Origin: Bacillota bacterium | GTDB taxonomy: Bacteria > Bacillota > UBA4882 > UBA8346 | Length of the DNA stretch: 64,000 nucleotides | Direction of reading: 5' to 3' | Assembly: GCA_029776205.1 (NCBI GenBank) | Contig: JAKOTQ010000096.1 | Coordinates: forward strand, 195,771 to 259,770 | Part shown: positions 1-8,139 of the stretch, one piece after another | Position numbering within the stretch: the stretch's first letter is position 1 | Layout: each line of letters begins with the position of its first letter | The notes under the pieces: model-generated | Seen by the model: only the letters and a program-made list of their open reading frames with translations | What the model was told of the DNA's origin: nothing | Database searches by the model: none | Made by a program: the position numbers and the translations under genes

Positions 1-524
1 CCAGGTTGGACTGGAAGAACCATCGTTTCAACTTCAATGTTTCCTTTCGTCCCTAACGCGCGGGTCAACATATTACGGTGGGGATGTTCCTTTGCTTCTA
101 TTTCCGTAAGCTCTCCCCGTTTGACTAACTCTGCCACTAATGAATGATCATCTGTCAACCGAATTAATTCACCTTTCGCGGTATACCGGTAAATACGACT
201 ATCTCCGATATGAGCCACAATGGCTTTATGAGGAAAAAGTACCAAAACAGCCACTGTCGTCCCCATCCCGGCTAACTCCGGATTTTTCTCCGCTTCAGCC
301 AAAATCGCATTATTAGCTTCTAAAATCAGCTGTTTTAAACCTGCTTCATCGATCTGGGAGATATTGCCCGCCAAAATCGTTTCAACAGCAATCGAACTGG
401 CAACTTCGCCTGCCCGATGGCCTCCCATGCCGTCGGCTACCACAAACAGATTATCTTTACAACCAAAGGAGTCTTCATTATGTTCCCGCACTTTACCAAT
501 GTCCGTTTTTGCTCCAAATATCAT
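1..524 (-). CDS. PP2C-family protein serine/threonine phosphatase, 3' end cut by the window
   Basis: Metal-dependent phosphatase of the Stp/PrpC type, which reverses Ser/Thr kinase phosphorylation in the cytoplasm. About 174 N-terminal residues are visible. Translation gives MIFGAKTDIGKVREHNEDSF, with the HNED motif and then VVADGMGGHRAGEVAS, the metal-binding DGMGGH signature; GDSRIYR follows further on. The ATG at 522-524 is preceded by AAGGAG. The frame stays open to position 1, so the C-terminus lies outside the window. It follows an FHA-domain gene by 11 bases, which fits a phosphosignalling operon whose kinase may lie beyond the edge. Family certain; exact partner inferred. Confidence 0.93.
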   Translation of the reverse strand, partial: MIFGAKTDIGKVREHNEDSFGCKDNLFVVADGMGGHRAGEVASSIAVETILAGNISQIDEAGLKQLILEANNAILAEAEKNPELAGMGTTVAVLVLFPHKAIVAHIGDSRIYRYTAKGELIRLTDDHSLVAELVKRGELTEIEAKEHPHRNMLTRALGTKGNIEVETMVLPVQP

Positions 525-535
525 CTGCTCACTCC

Positions 536-1108
536 TTACAAGGCGTCCGATGTACAGAAAGAAACACGTTCCAACTGAATCACCGTATCTCCCAGCTGTA
601 TCAACTCTCCCGCAAATAGCTCCCGTTCACCGAAAACTTTTCCATCATTCACTTTGGTTCCATTGGTACTTCCAAGATCCTTGATATATAGTTGATCGCC
701 ACGTATGGTGATTAAAGCATGATAACGGGATACCTTGGGATCTTTCAAATATATATGATTATCGCTTTTACGTCCTATCTTCACCAACGGAGTCGTCGCG
801 ATATACTGTCGCCCGGCATCCAGACCAGATACCACTTTAAAAATCCATCCCTCTGTCATCCGTCGATTGGATGAATGAAGCGCACTAAATTTTTTGGTTT
901 GATCTTCCCTATCCGCAGCGACTTCTCTCCGGGTAATATTCGGGTGGAGTTTCAATCTGCACAAGGTGTTTTCATTGTCCGGCGGGCACTCGCTCATCAA
1001 AGATTCTTGAAATGGCTTCAAACCATTAATAGGCTCTCTTTGGCCCCGCTGCAAGAATCGGGTGCGTGCCTTAATAAAGTGCAATAACCGAGACAGTCCC
1101 ACCGTCAT
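536..1108 (-). CDS. FHA-domain protein with a long N-terminal extension
   Basis: A forkhead-associated domain, which binds phosphothreonine peptides, occupies roughly residues 85-185. Its hallmarks are VKIGRKSDNHIYL, VSRYHA and DLGSTNGTKVN (the GR, SxxH and NG motifs). The preceding 84 residues are basic, with a cysteine pair near the centre, and match nothing I know. The ATG overlaps the rlmN stop (ATGA), with GAGGTGA directly before it; a GTG at 1102 is an alternative start. An internal ATG at 856 would give only the FHA domain but has no ribosome site. The gene lies just upstream of the PP2C phosphatase, which supports a shared role in Ser/Thr phosphorylation signalling. Confidence 0.85.
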   Translation of the reverse strand: MTVGLSRLLHFIKARTRFLQRGQREPINGLKPFQESLMSECPPDNENTLCRLKLHPNITRREVAADREDQTKKFSALHSSNRRMTEGWIFKVVSGLDAGRQYIATTPLVKIGRKSDNHIYLKDPKVSRYHALITIRGDQLYIKDLGSTNGTKVNDGKVFGERELFAGELIQLGDTVIQLERVSFCTSDAL

Positions 1109-2144
1109 TCACCTCGAAACTTTCCTTGAAGTTGTCCGCAAGCAGCAGTGAGTGTGGTACCCCGTTCTTTACGGATCGTCGTTTCAATATGAGCCCGGTT
1201 TAATTCCGCAGCAAACCAATGGATTTGAGACGGAGTTGAACGGCGAAATGGCGACCCGGGAACCGGATTAAACGGAATTAAATTGACGTGACAGAGCATT
1301 CCCCGAAGCAGCCGAATGAGATTAGCCGCATCTTGAGGCCGGTCATTTATACCATCGATTAACGTATATTCAAAGGTAACACGACGGCCGGTCCGTTCAA
1401 TATACTCCTGGCAAGCTTTGAGCAACGGAACGATCGGATATTTTTTATTTACCGGCATCAATCGGTTACGCAGATCATCATCAGCAGCATGCAGAGAAAT
1501 GGCCAGATTAACTTGTAACTGTTCCTCGGTTAACTTTAACACACCTGGAATTATGCCGCAAGTCGAAATCGTAATCCGCCGAGCCCCCATCGACAGTCCC
1601 TTCGGATCATTGATAATTCGTATTGCCTTTATTAAGGCATCATAATTTAACAATGGTTCCCCCTGACCCATCGCCACCAAATTGGTAAGGGTTACCCCTT
1701 GGAATTTGCTAATTCGCAAAATCTGATCAATGATCTCTCCTGTAGTTAAATTGCGAGTTAACCCATTTTGACCAGTAGCACAGAAAAGACATCCCATCGG
1801 ACAGCCAACCTGCGTCGAAAAACAGACCGTATGCCGATCATCATCGGGTAAATAAACACTTTCAACAGTAGAGCCGTCATCCAGTCCAAAGAGATATTTG
1901 ACTGTACCATCCGGAGCCGCTTCCCGCTCAACCACGGTTAAACATCCGATGGATAATCCCGCCTTATCCAACTGGTTCCTAAGCTCCATCGGTAAATTGG
2001 TCATCTCATCCCAACTGAAAACATTTTTTTATAAATCCATCCGAAAATCTGTTGAGCCCGATAACCGGGGATCCTACGTTCAACCAAATAATCCGATAAT
2101 TCCGTCAACGTTAAATCTTTAATATTCAATTTGAAACCATCCAT
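1105..2144 (-). CDS. rlmN: RlmN, dual-specificity 23S rRNA A2503 / tRNA A37 C2-methyltransferase, with a -1 frameshift near the N-terminus
   Basis: Radical-SAM enzyme that methylates A2503 of 23S rRNA. The intact part (from an ATG at 2004, 299 codons) carries the cluster motif CPMGCLFC, the GQGEPLLN block and a C-terminal AACGQL with the catalytic cysteine. It lacks the usual first 45 or so residues. These are encoded upstream from an ATG at 2144 (MDGFKLNIKDLTLTELSDYL through QIFGWIYKK) but in another frame. The two frames meet at an A7 run at 2024-2030. One more A would read WIYKKNVFSWDEMTNLP, matching the family. The downstream FHA gene overlaps its stop. Identity certain; whether the frameshift is genuine is open. 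Confidence 0.88.
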
Positions 2145-2190
2145 TTCTGCTGTAAAAGTATTGAATCTTCCCCAATTTTATCCAGATTAA

Positions 2191-2220
2191 CAATAAATCC
2201 CTATGAATAGGGATTTATTG
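2191..2220 (-). terminator. Stem-loop downstream of spo0A
   Basis: A perfect 13-base-pair inverted repeat (CAATAAATCCCTA / TAGGGATTTATTG) with a TGAA loop begins 14 bases after the spo0A stop. There is no long T-run, so its strength as an intrinsic terminator is uncertain. Confidence 0.6.
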
Positions 2221-2234
2221 TTGGGTGCTTTTAT

Positions 2235-3032
2235 TTAACTTATTTTTGATTCTAACCGTAATTTATCCGCAACTTTAGCAATAAATGCAGCAGTTGTCGG
2301 GAATCGCCCTTTTTGACTGTCAACTCCAAAAAACTCCTCAATAAATTCGGAATTACCCCGTTCCCAGCCAATTTCAATGGTATGGCGAATCGCCGATTCA
2401 ACACCACTGGGCGTCGAATTATATTTTTCAGCAATTCTCGGATAAAGGTTTTTGGTGATGTTACCAAGCACTTCAACCTCTTTGGTGGAGATGATAATGG
2501 CATCCCGTAAATAAGAGTAACCCCGAAAATGTGCCGGTATTCCCATTTCATGAAACAAACGGCTTACCTCAAGCTCCAACTCGGTCACTGATTTTTCCCG
2601 CGGACCATTGGAGTAGGAAGGACGCTCCTCTTGAATTCTCGACGAAGAAGGATGAGCTGCATTTCCGTTGGCGAACTGACGAATACGAGCAAACAGAGTT
2701 TTCGCATCAAAGGGCTTCACCATATAATAAGTGGCTCCGAGAGCGATTAAACGTTGGATCATTGAATCCTGTTCAAAGGCAGTCAACACAATGACCATCG
2801 GTTTCCTTTCCATTTCACCAATGCGCTCCATGACGCCAATACCGTCCAGATACGGCATGGTAATGTCTAAAATAAGAACATCCGGCTTGACCTGTTCCAC
2901 CAATTGGGTCGCTTCTATCCCATCATAAGCGACTCCCACCAACTCCATATCTTCTTGAATTTCAATAAGTTCTGACAGTGTGGAACATAATTCTCGATTG
3001 TTATCGGCAATAGCAATTCGTATTTTAGACAT
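2235..3032 (-). CDS. spo0A: Spo0A, master response regulator of sporulation
   Basis: Phosphorylation-activated DNA-binding protein that commits the cell to sporulation. The receiver domain (residues 1-125) has the phosphoacceptor in LILDITMPYLDGIGV, acidic residues near IADNN and a conserved Lys in VKPFD. The C-terminal effector domain carries the Spo0A-specific HEMGIPAHFRGYSYLRDAI segment and a recognition helix near STPSGVESAIRHTIE. The ATG at 3032 has GGAGG at good spacing; the longer frame to 3086 has none. At 265 aa it is the normal family length. A sigma-H-like promoter and a Spo0A box lie directly upstream, so autoregulation is likely. Assignment certain. Confidence 0.98.
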   Translation of the reverse strand: MSKIRIAIADNNRELCSTLSELIEIQEDMELVGVAYDGIEATQLVEQVKPDVLILDITMPYLDGIGVMERIGEMERKPMVIVLTAFEQDSMIQRLIALGATYYMVKPFDAKTLFARIRQFANGNAAHPSSSRIQEERPSYSNGPREKSVTELELEVSRLFHEMGIPAHFRGYSYLRDAIIISTKEVEVLGNITKNLYPRIAEKYNSTPSGVESAIRHTIEIGWERGNSEFIEEFFGVDSQKGRFPTTAAFIAKVADKLRLESKIS

Positions 3033-3064
3033 TAATTTCCCTCCTTCACATAACTGACGGATTA

Positions 3065-3093
3065 CTATTCGACAAGAGGGAATCAATTCCTTT
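3065..3093 (-). promoter_or_regulatory. Sigma-H-type promoter of spo0A with an overlapping Spo0A box
   Basis: On the minus strand, AAAGGAATT (3093-3085), 11 bases, then GTCGAATAG (3073-3065) match the sigma-H consensus RnAGGAwWW-N11/12-RnnGAATwW except in the last base. TGTCGAA (3074-3068), a perfect Spo0A box, overlaps the -10 element. In Bacillus subtilis spo0A has a sigma-H promoter under Spo0A control; here the arrangement is inferred from sequence. Confidence 0.75.
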
Positions 3094-3172
3094 TTTCGTA
3101 AATTCCGGCTTATAGATTGGAATCTCTTACTAAAGCCAGTCTTTAGCTGCTTGAAAATTTTTTACATTTTTT

Positions 3173-3703
3173 TCAAGCGACGTGTAACCTCTTCTTAAAC
3201 AAACAAGCACTGGTCTCCATTAAAATAATATCCTTCCATTCTGGATCATGACGTTGTAATATTCCAACCTGTTTAAACCCATTCTTTTGATAACACCGAA
3301 TCGCCCGCCGGTTAAAATGATAAACTCTCAAATAAATCCGGTTAAAGTTCTTTTCAATAAGCCATTGGTGTAAAATCAATTGCATTGCTTCGGTACCACA
3401 TCCTTGGCCCCAATATTCCTTTTCGCCAATCCGGATTCGAACCTCCGCCTCATGTTTCTTCCAGCAGATATGATCCAATTCCAAATCACCGATTAGTTCA
3501 CCATCCAGTGTTTCAATGGCAAAAATTTGATATGAGCGTCCTGGAACGTTCTCCTCATACCAACGTTGTAATTGAGTAAGGTCCCCCGGAAGATCACAAT
3601 CCACAAAAAACTGCAATTCCTGATCACGATTCCATACAGCCATTTTGGCCAAATCTCTTTTTTCAAGCGGTCGAAGCCGTACCATCTTTCCTATCAGTTC
3701 CAT
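3173..3703 (-). CDS. GNAT-family N-acetyltransferase (RimJ/RimL-like)
   Basis: A 176-aa protein of the GNAT fold that transfers acetyl from acetyl-CoA to an amine; the substrate cannot be told. The N-terminus (MVRLRPLEKRDLAKMAVWNR) and the acetyl-CoA binding region (EYWGQGCGTEAMQLILHQWL, then FNRRAIRCYQKNGFKQVG) are typical of the RimJ/RimL branch, which includes ribosomal-protein and spermidine acetyltransferases. Translation starts at an ATG preceded by GGAGGGG. It stands alone between spo0A and spoVS on the same strand, with about 140 and 365 bases on either side, so it is probably transcribed separately. Confidence 0.85.
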   Translation of the reverse strand: MELIGKMVRLRPLEKRDLAKMAVWNRDQELQFFVDCDLPGDLTQLQRWYEENVPGRSYQIFAIETLDGELIGDLELDHICWKKHEAEVRIRIGEKEYWGQGCGTEAMQLILHQWLIEKNFNRIYLRVYHFNRRAIRCYQKNGFKQVGILQRHDPEWKDIILMETSACLFKKRLHVA

Positions 3704-3948
3704 GATGACCCCTCCAAATTGAAATAGTGTAATGTCTACGACGTTGAATCATTTGAGGGCTTTTACCTGATTGAAAAGATGATTCTCCTTAACAGTAACG
3801 ATTCCCTTTAAGCAAATCTAACCATAGTGCCATTTTTCTGGGAATATAAATATTGAATTGGAAACATAAAACTGCACACAGAAAAAGCATATTTCATCCT
3901 TGACAATAATCCGGGCGCTGGTACGAAGTCATGGATACAGCTATAGGT

Positions 3949-3971
3949 AAGGAACGCATAATGCGTTCCTT
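3949..3971. repeat. Perfect 11-base palindrome in the gap between the GNAT gene and spoVS
   Basis: AAGGAACGCAT and its exact complement are separated by one A, so it would fold as a 9-bp stem with a 5-base loop. There is no T-run on either side. It could be a weak terminator for the ymdB-spoVS transcript or a protein-binding site. It sits in the 365-base gap at 3704-4068, in which I see no gene or RNA gene and otherwise only a degenerate heptad array. Confidence 0.5.
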
Positions 3972-3976
3972 GATTA

Positions 3977-4052
3977 ACCCGGATCCCAAACCCTCGATTC
4001 AGATCTAGGACCCGGTATCCGGATTGTACTTTTCACTGTGTGCTATGTACTC
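3977..4052 (-). repeat. Degenerate seven-base periodic array following spoVS
   Basis: Read on the minus strand from 4052, the sequence splits into heptads GAGTACA, TAGCACA, CAGTGAA, AAGTACA and so on for about eleven units. The first unit lies 16 bases after the spoVS stop. This is the most diverged of the arrays in the window; membership rests on periodicity and on the shared RRGTACW first unit. Confidence 0.45.
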
Positions 4053-4068
4053 ATTCCGATGATGCTGT

Positions 4069-4329
4069 TCAACGCGGTTCCACCACCAGCCGGATAGCAG
4101 TCCGTGTCTCCCCGTCAATCATGATTTCTGTAAATGAAGGAACAAAAATCAAGTCGATCCCGGCCGGGGCCACAAACCCCCGGGCAATGGCAATCGCTTT
4201 CACCGCCTGATTAAGCGCTGCCGCACCCACCAATTGCATTTCCACTTTACCCCGTTCCCGGATAATACCGGCGATAGCTCCGGCTACAGCATTAGGATTG
4301 GATTGAGACGATACTTTAATAAGCTCCAT
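4069..4329 (-). CDS. spoVS: SpoVS, stage V sporulation protein S
   Basis: Small (86 aa) Alba-like protein needed for spore coat and cortex formation in Bacillus and nearly invariant in sequence. KVSSQSNPNAVAGAIAGIIR, ALNQAVKAIAIARGF and the ending TRTAIRLVVEPR match the family end to end at its usual length. The ATG at 4329 is preceded by GGAGAG; a TTG one codon upstream is less likely. It follows ymdB by 24 bases, the same ymdB-spoVS order as in many spore formers, so the two are probably co-transcribed. A degenerate heptad array begins just past the stop codon. Assignment certain. Confidence 0.97.
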   Translation of the reverse strand: MELIKVSSQSNPNAVAGAIAGIIRERGKVEMQLVGAAALNQAVKAIAIARGFVAPAGIDLIFVPSFTEIMIDGETRTAIRLVVEPR

Positions 4330-4353
4330 CAAGACTCTCCGTAAAATCCAAGA

Positions 4354-5133
4354 CTACTCCAACATCCGATGAATTCGCCGAATTGCGGTGGCTAACCCAT
4401 ACTCATTGGCTTCAATCACGACGCCATTCAGTTCGACCGGACCTCCGGCCAATTCAAAACGAACCGGACGTTTCGTCAAAAATTTCTCCAAAACGATCTC
4501 CGGCTTGATCCCGAGCACCGAATCCCTGGGCCCAGTCATGCCTACATCTGTAATATACCCGGTTCCTTGAGGCAAAATCCGGGCATCCGCCGTCGCAATA
4601 TGGGTATGAGTCCCTAACACTGCAGTGACTTGCCCGTCCAAATGCCAGCCCATGGCCACCTTCTCCGAAGTTGCCTCAGCATGCATGTCCACCAGGATAA
4701 TATGGGTCTTTTTCTTCAAGATGTTCACACACTGATCAGCCGTGCGAAATGGGCAGGCTAACGGATCCAGATACACTTGACCCATTAAATTGATAACGCC
4801 CACCAACATACCTGTTTGTGATTCAGCCAGATAATACCCAGACCCGGGAGTCCCTTCCGGATAATTTGCGGGTCTCACCACACAATCAACCTCTTCCAAT
4901 ACCCGATGAATATCCCGGTTGTCCCAGGTATGATTCCCCAATGTAATAACGTCTATGCCGGCATCCAAAAGTTCATGACAAACCTCTAGGGTAAGTCCAA
5001 AGCCTCCGGCAGCATTTTCACCGTTGGCTACGACAAAATCAATAGCTTCTTCGCGAATGATTTCTTTTAATAAAGTTTTCACGATCTTCCGTCCCGGACG
5101 GCCAACTATATCTCCGATAAACAATATATTCAT
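4354..5133 (-). CDS. ymdB: YmdB-family metallophosphoesterase (2',3'-cyclic nucleotide phosphodiesterase type)
   Basis: Cytoplasmic dinuclear metallophosphoesterase of 259 aa. In Bacillus the homologue hydrolyses 2',3'-cyclic nucleotides and influences biofilm and motility decisions. Metal-ligand motifs are visible in order: GDIVGRPGR at the N-terminus, NGENAAGGFG, ITLGNHTWDN, DMHAEATSEK and GTHTHIATAD. The ATG at 5133 has GGAGGTG at ideal spacing; a longer frame to 5160 has no such site. spoVS follows directly, and rny lies two genes upstream, an arrangement (rny, ymdB, spoVS) common in Bacillota. Family certain; the physiological substrate here is inferred from homologues. Confidence 0.93.
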   Translation of the reverse strand: MNILFIGDIVGRPGRKIVKTLLKEIIREEAIDFVVANGENAAGGFGLTLEVCHELLDAGIDVITLGNHTWDNRDIHRVLEEVDCVVRPANYPEGTPGSGYYLAESQTGMLVGVINLMGQVYLDPLACPFRTADQCVNILKKKTHIILVDMHAEATSEKVAMGWHLDGQVTAVLGTHTHIATADARILPQGTGYITDVGMTGPRDSVLGIKPEIVLEKFLTKRPVRFELAGGPVELNGVVIEANEYGLATAIRRIHRMLE

Positions 5134-5306
5134 ATGGGCACCTCCAAAAAAATAAACCATCGCAGCATTCTCTCCCCGGACGTACGATTTAGGTTCAGGA
5201 ATGCCGGGTATCTGCCGGTTTTTTTATCATCTTCCTGATACCCAAACTTAATACGCTATACCCACACAATCTGGGGAAAGCATCAAGCCATGATGGATTA
5301 AGGGAA

Positions 5307-5333
5307 GGGTAGCTTTGCTGAACAAAGCTACCC
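5307..5333 (-). terminator. Strong stem-loop after the unrecognised gene at 5365-5901
   Basis: GGGTAGCTTTG and CAAAGCTACCC form an 11-bp stem with a 5-base loop, 31 bases past the stop of the upstream minus-strand gene. In that direction the stem is followed by TTCCCTT; in the other by ATTTTT. Confidence 0.7.
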
Positions 5334-5364
5334 TCTAATTTTTGGATATTCGGCGTGGATGAAC

Positions 5365-5901
5365 TTACTTTTGAACATTAGCCCGATTAAATATGAAAAC
5401 CCGACCTTCTTCTCTAAACCCTATCAACCGTTTTTCCTGCTGGGAATCCTTGAGATCTTCCAACATATGTTCAATCATTTCTTCCTGCATCATGATGTCT
5501 TCTTCTTGCACAACATCCTCAGGATCCAACAGTAGCACACTTTCAAAGGTCTGCTTAACCAGGCTAATCATTAGTGTGATCTCTTCCTGACTTAATGAAT
5601 CAATATCCCGGATAATCTCAAGAAAAGTCATACTGCTATCATGAGCCGTTTGGATCTCAAACCGTTCCAGCTCCCGTCCGTGAAGTTCGACGATAGACTC
5701 CACACTCATCAAAAGATTGTCTTTAAACTCTTCCAACTGTGCCTCGCCAATATTCGACGTAACCACAAACGAAAACTGTAAGGTCTTTTGGTCGGGATCG
5801 AAGCGAACTGAAGCAATCTCTGGATATCTAACCAGCAAAAATGCTATCAAACTCATGGAATTGGAGAAGGCTTCTCCTTCTTTCCAGAAGATTCCTTTCA
5901 T
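5365..5901 (-). CDS. Unrecognised soluble protein next to rny
   Basis: A 178-aa protein I cannot assign. There is no signal peptide or membrane segment. The first 80 residues look like a compact alpha/beta unit (MSLIAFLLVRYPEIASVRFD then LQFSFVVTS). The middle is helical. A strongly acidic stretch (DPEDVVQEEDIMMQEEMIEH) precedes a final basic segment, EEGRVFIFNRANVQK. The ATG at 5901 has GGGGGAGGAAGC in front, a strong ribosome site, and a good terminator follows, so the gene is almost certainly expressed. It lies 73 bases after rny and may share its transcript. Function unknown. Confidence 0.8.
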   Translation of the reverse strand: MKGIFWKEGEAFSNSMSLIAFLLVRYPEIASVRFDPDQKTLQFSFVVTSNIGEAQLEEFKDNLLMSVESIVELHGRELERFEIQTAHDSSMTFLEIIRDIDSLSQEEITLMISLVKQTFESVLLLDPEDVVQEEDIMMQEEMIEHMLEDLKDSQQEKRLIGFREEGRVFIFNRANVQK

Positions 5902-5973
5902 GCTTCCTCCCCCTCTCCGGTAACTAAAGATACTATCATTGTATAACCCTAAACCCAAATTGGTGCGAAGCCT

Positions 5974-7524
5974 TTACTTTGCATAATCTACAGCACGGGT
6001 TTCACGAATAACCGTGACTTTAATTTGACCTGGATACTCCAATTCAGCTTCGATCCGTTTGGCAATTTCCCGAGCAATCCGGACGGAATTGACATCATCC
6101 ACTTTATCCGGCTTAACCATAATCCGGATTTCACGACCGGCCTGAATAGCATAAGCTTTCTCGACACCATCAAAGGAATCGGCAATATTTTCAAGTTTCT
6201 CCAAACGCTTAATATACGTTTCCAACGTTTCGCGACGGGCACCCGGCCTGGCAGCCGAAACAGCGTCGGCAGCCTGCACCAAAACGGCTTCAATGGACAT
6301 GGCTTCGACATCGCCGTGATGGGCCGCAATGGCATTCACAACCAGAGGACTCTCCCGATATTTTTTAGCCAGATCCGCGCCAATCGCTACGTGGGGACCT
6401 TCAACTTCATGGTTGACTGCTTTACCAATATCATGCAGTAAACCGGCACGTTTTGCCAACATTACATCAGCACCGAGTTCACTGGCCATCATGCCGCAAA
6501 GATGGGCAACTTCAATGGAGTGGTTCAAAACATTCTGACCATAACTGGTACGATATTTTAACCGTCCCAGCAATTTGATAAGCTCCGGATGTAAACCGTG
6601 AATCCCGGTTTCGAAGGTAGCACGTTCACCCTCTTCTTTAATAATAGTTTCGACCTCTTTTTGAGATTTCTCCACCATCTCTTCAATCCGCGCCGGATGA
6701 ATCCGTCCATCGGATATCAATTTCTCCAATGCCAGCCGGGCAACTTCCCGACGAACCGGGTCAAATCCGGATAAAATAACAGCCTCCGGAGTATCATCGA
6801 TAATCAAGTCAATTCCCGTTAAGGTTTCCAAAGCTCGGATATTGCGACCTTCCCGTCCGATAATTCTTCCTTTCATCTCATCGCTGGGGAGAGCCACCAC
6901 CGAAACCGTTGCTTCCGCAACGTGATCGGCAGCACATCGTTGAATGGCCAACGAAATGATTTCCCGCGCTCTACGATCGGATTCTTCCTTGGCTTTGGCT
7001 TCAATTTCCCGAATTTTGATAGCAACTTCCTGTTGAATCTCTTCTTCAACATCTTTCAGCAACAGCGCCTTCGCTTCCTCACTGGTTAATCCGGAGATAC
7101 GCTCGAGTTCACTGCGGTGGCGCTGGTGAATTTTTTGTAATTCGTTTTTAATCTTGTCGACTTCTGCTTCTTTTCTGGCTAAGGACTCTTCTTTCTTTTC
7201 TAAAACCTCATATTTCCGGTCTAATGATTCTTCCTTTTGAACAAGCCGTTTTTCCAGTCGTTGAATATCATTACGCCTTTCACGGACTTCCCGCTCCAGT
7301 TCGTTTTTTACTTTTAAAGCTTCTTCCTTGGCTTCTAACAAGGCCTCCCTTTTTAAGGATTCAACCTCTTTTTGGGCCTCGTCAATGATCTTCTTGGCAA
7401 GCTCCTTTGCAGACTGAATTTTGAGTTTTTCATAGATCATATATCCAAGGTATCCAATAATGATACCTATTCCTGCGTATAATAGTTGGACGATAGCAAC
7501 CACCTCCCGTTTTTTCAAATTCAA
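5974..7524 (-). CDS. rny: Ribonuclease Y
   Basis: Membrane-anchored endoribonuclease that starts mRNA decay in Bacillota. From the N-terminus: one membrane helix ([16 protein letters not shown]), a long coiled coil (residues about 40-200), a KH domain with [15 protein letters not shown], and an HD domain with [11 protein letters not shown] and [10 protein letters not shown]. Length is normal. The start is unclear. The first in-frame start codons (TTG at 7524 and 7518) lack a ribosome site, whereas a strong GGGAGG at 7503-7508 sits 8 bases before an in-frame ATC at 7494. Starting there would give a typical family N-terminus. Function certain. Confidence 0.97.
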   Translation of the reverse strand: MNLKKREVVAIVQLLYAGIGIIIGYLGYMIYEKLKIQSAKELAKKIIDEAQKEVESLKREALLEAKEEALKVKNELEREVRERRNDIQRLEKRLVQKEESLDRKYEVLEKKEESLARKEAEVDKIKNELQKIHQRHRSELERISGLTSEEAKALLLKDVEEEIQQEVAIKIREIEAKAKEESDRRAREIISLAIQRCAADHVAEATVSVVALPSDEMKGRIIGREGRNIRALETLTGIDLIIDDTPEAVILSGFDPVRREVARLALEKLISDGRIHPARIEEMVEKSQKEVETIIKEEGERATFETGIHGLHPELIKLLGRLKYRTSYGQNVLNHSIEVAHLCGMMASELGADVMLAKRAGLLHDIGKAVNHEVEGPHVAIGADLAKKYRESPLVVNAIAAHHGDVEAMSIEAVLVQAADAVSAARPGARRETLETYIKRLEKLENIADSFDGVEKAYAIQAGREIRIMVKPDKVDDVNSVRIAREIAKRIEAELEYPGQIKVTVIRETRAVDYAK

Positions 7525-7613
7525 ATATTCAATAAAACATCATTAGCAGGAAGAATTTTCCAATTAGCTAGCTTTCAGACGGAAATAGAGATAATAAAAA
7601 AAATATACAAAAC

Positions 7614-7635
7614 AAGCCGAGTTAGAACTCGGCTT
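7614..7635 (-). terminator. Terminator of the recA-recX operon
   Basis: AAGCCGAGTT and AACTCGGCTT are perfectly complementary around a two-base centre. On the minus strand the stem is followed by a T-rich tract (GTTTTGTATATTTTTTTT). It lies 57 bases after the recX stop. Confidence 0.85.
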
Positions 7636-7692
7636 ATGTTCTGTCCTCACGAAATCATTGTAATCTTTTTTATATAGAGTGTCAAGTGTCGT

Positions 7693-8133
7693 CTAGCGGT
7701 CGAATGGTTCGGGTAAACAACGGCGAATGGCCTCTTCATCGAAACCGGTTCTTACTAAATAATTCCATTCTTGGATATCCGAACGCCTTCTCGAACTCCG
7801 CTTTCGAAGCAGCGAAATGATTACTTGAATTTCGTCTTCCAGAGGATAGTAATCCTTTATAATGTTTTCAATTAAATCAGCATCCAAACCCGAATTCGCC
7901 AATACCATCCGGATATAATTGCGACTCTTGAGTTTCGCCTTCAAACTCTCGACCCGGGCAATCCCATACTTGCAATCATCCAAATACCCCCAACTGCGTA
8001 AACGCTCCAGGCTTTGAATGATCTCCGATTCTTCGAAACCCGCTTTCAAAAGTCTCCGGCATAACTCGGCCCGGCTATAATCCTGTTTTGCCAATAACTT
8101 CAAAGCCGCATCCAACACCCGTTGCTCGGTCAC
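7693..8133 (-). CDS. recX: RecX, modulator of RecA
   Basis: Regulatory protein that binds along RecA filaments and limits or tunes recombinase activity. At 146 aa it has the usual size and three-helix repeats. YSRAELCRRLLKAGFEESEI and WGYLDDCKYGIARVESLKAK are typical, as is NYIRMVLANSGLDADLIENI. The GTG start at 8133 comes 6 bases after the recA stop and uses the GAGGG at the end of recA as ribosome site, so translation is coupled. A terminator follows. Family assignment is firm from the sequence pattern and from its position after recA. Confidence 0.95.
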   Translation of the reverse strand: MTEQRVLDAALKLLAKQDYSRAELCRRLLKAGFEESEIIQSLERLRSWGYLDDCKYGIARVESLKAKLKSRNYIRMVLANSGLDADLIENIIKDYYPLEDEIQVIISLLRKRSSRRRSDIQEWNYLVRTGFDEEAIRRCLPEPFDR

Positions 8134-8139
8134 TGATCA

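Noticed and set aside
3949-3971. Palindrome considered as the end of an insertion sequence
   Set aside because: No transposase, no matching second copy and no target duplication were seen nearby; kept only as a palindrome of unknown role.
6025-6441. Long open frames opposite rny, secD, recJ, relA and other genes
   Set aside because: They are antisense shadows of well-supported genes and lack ribosome sites or family features.
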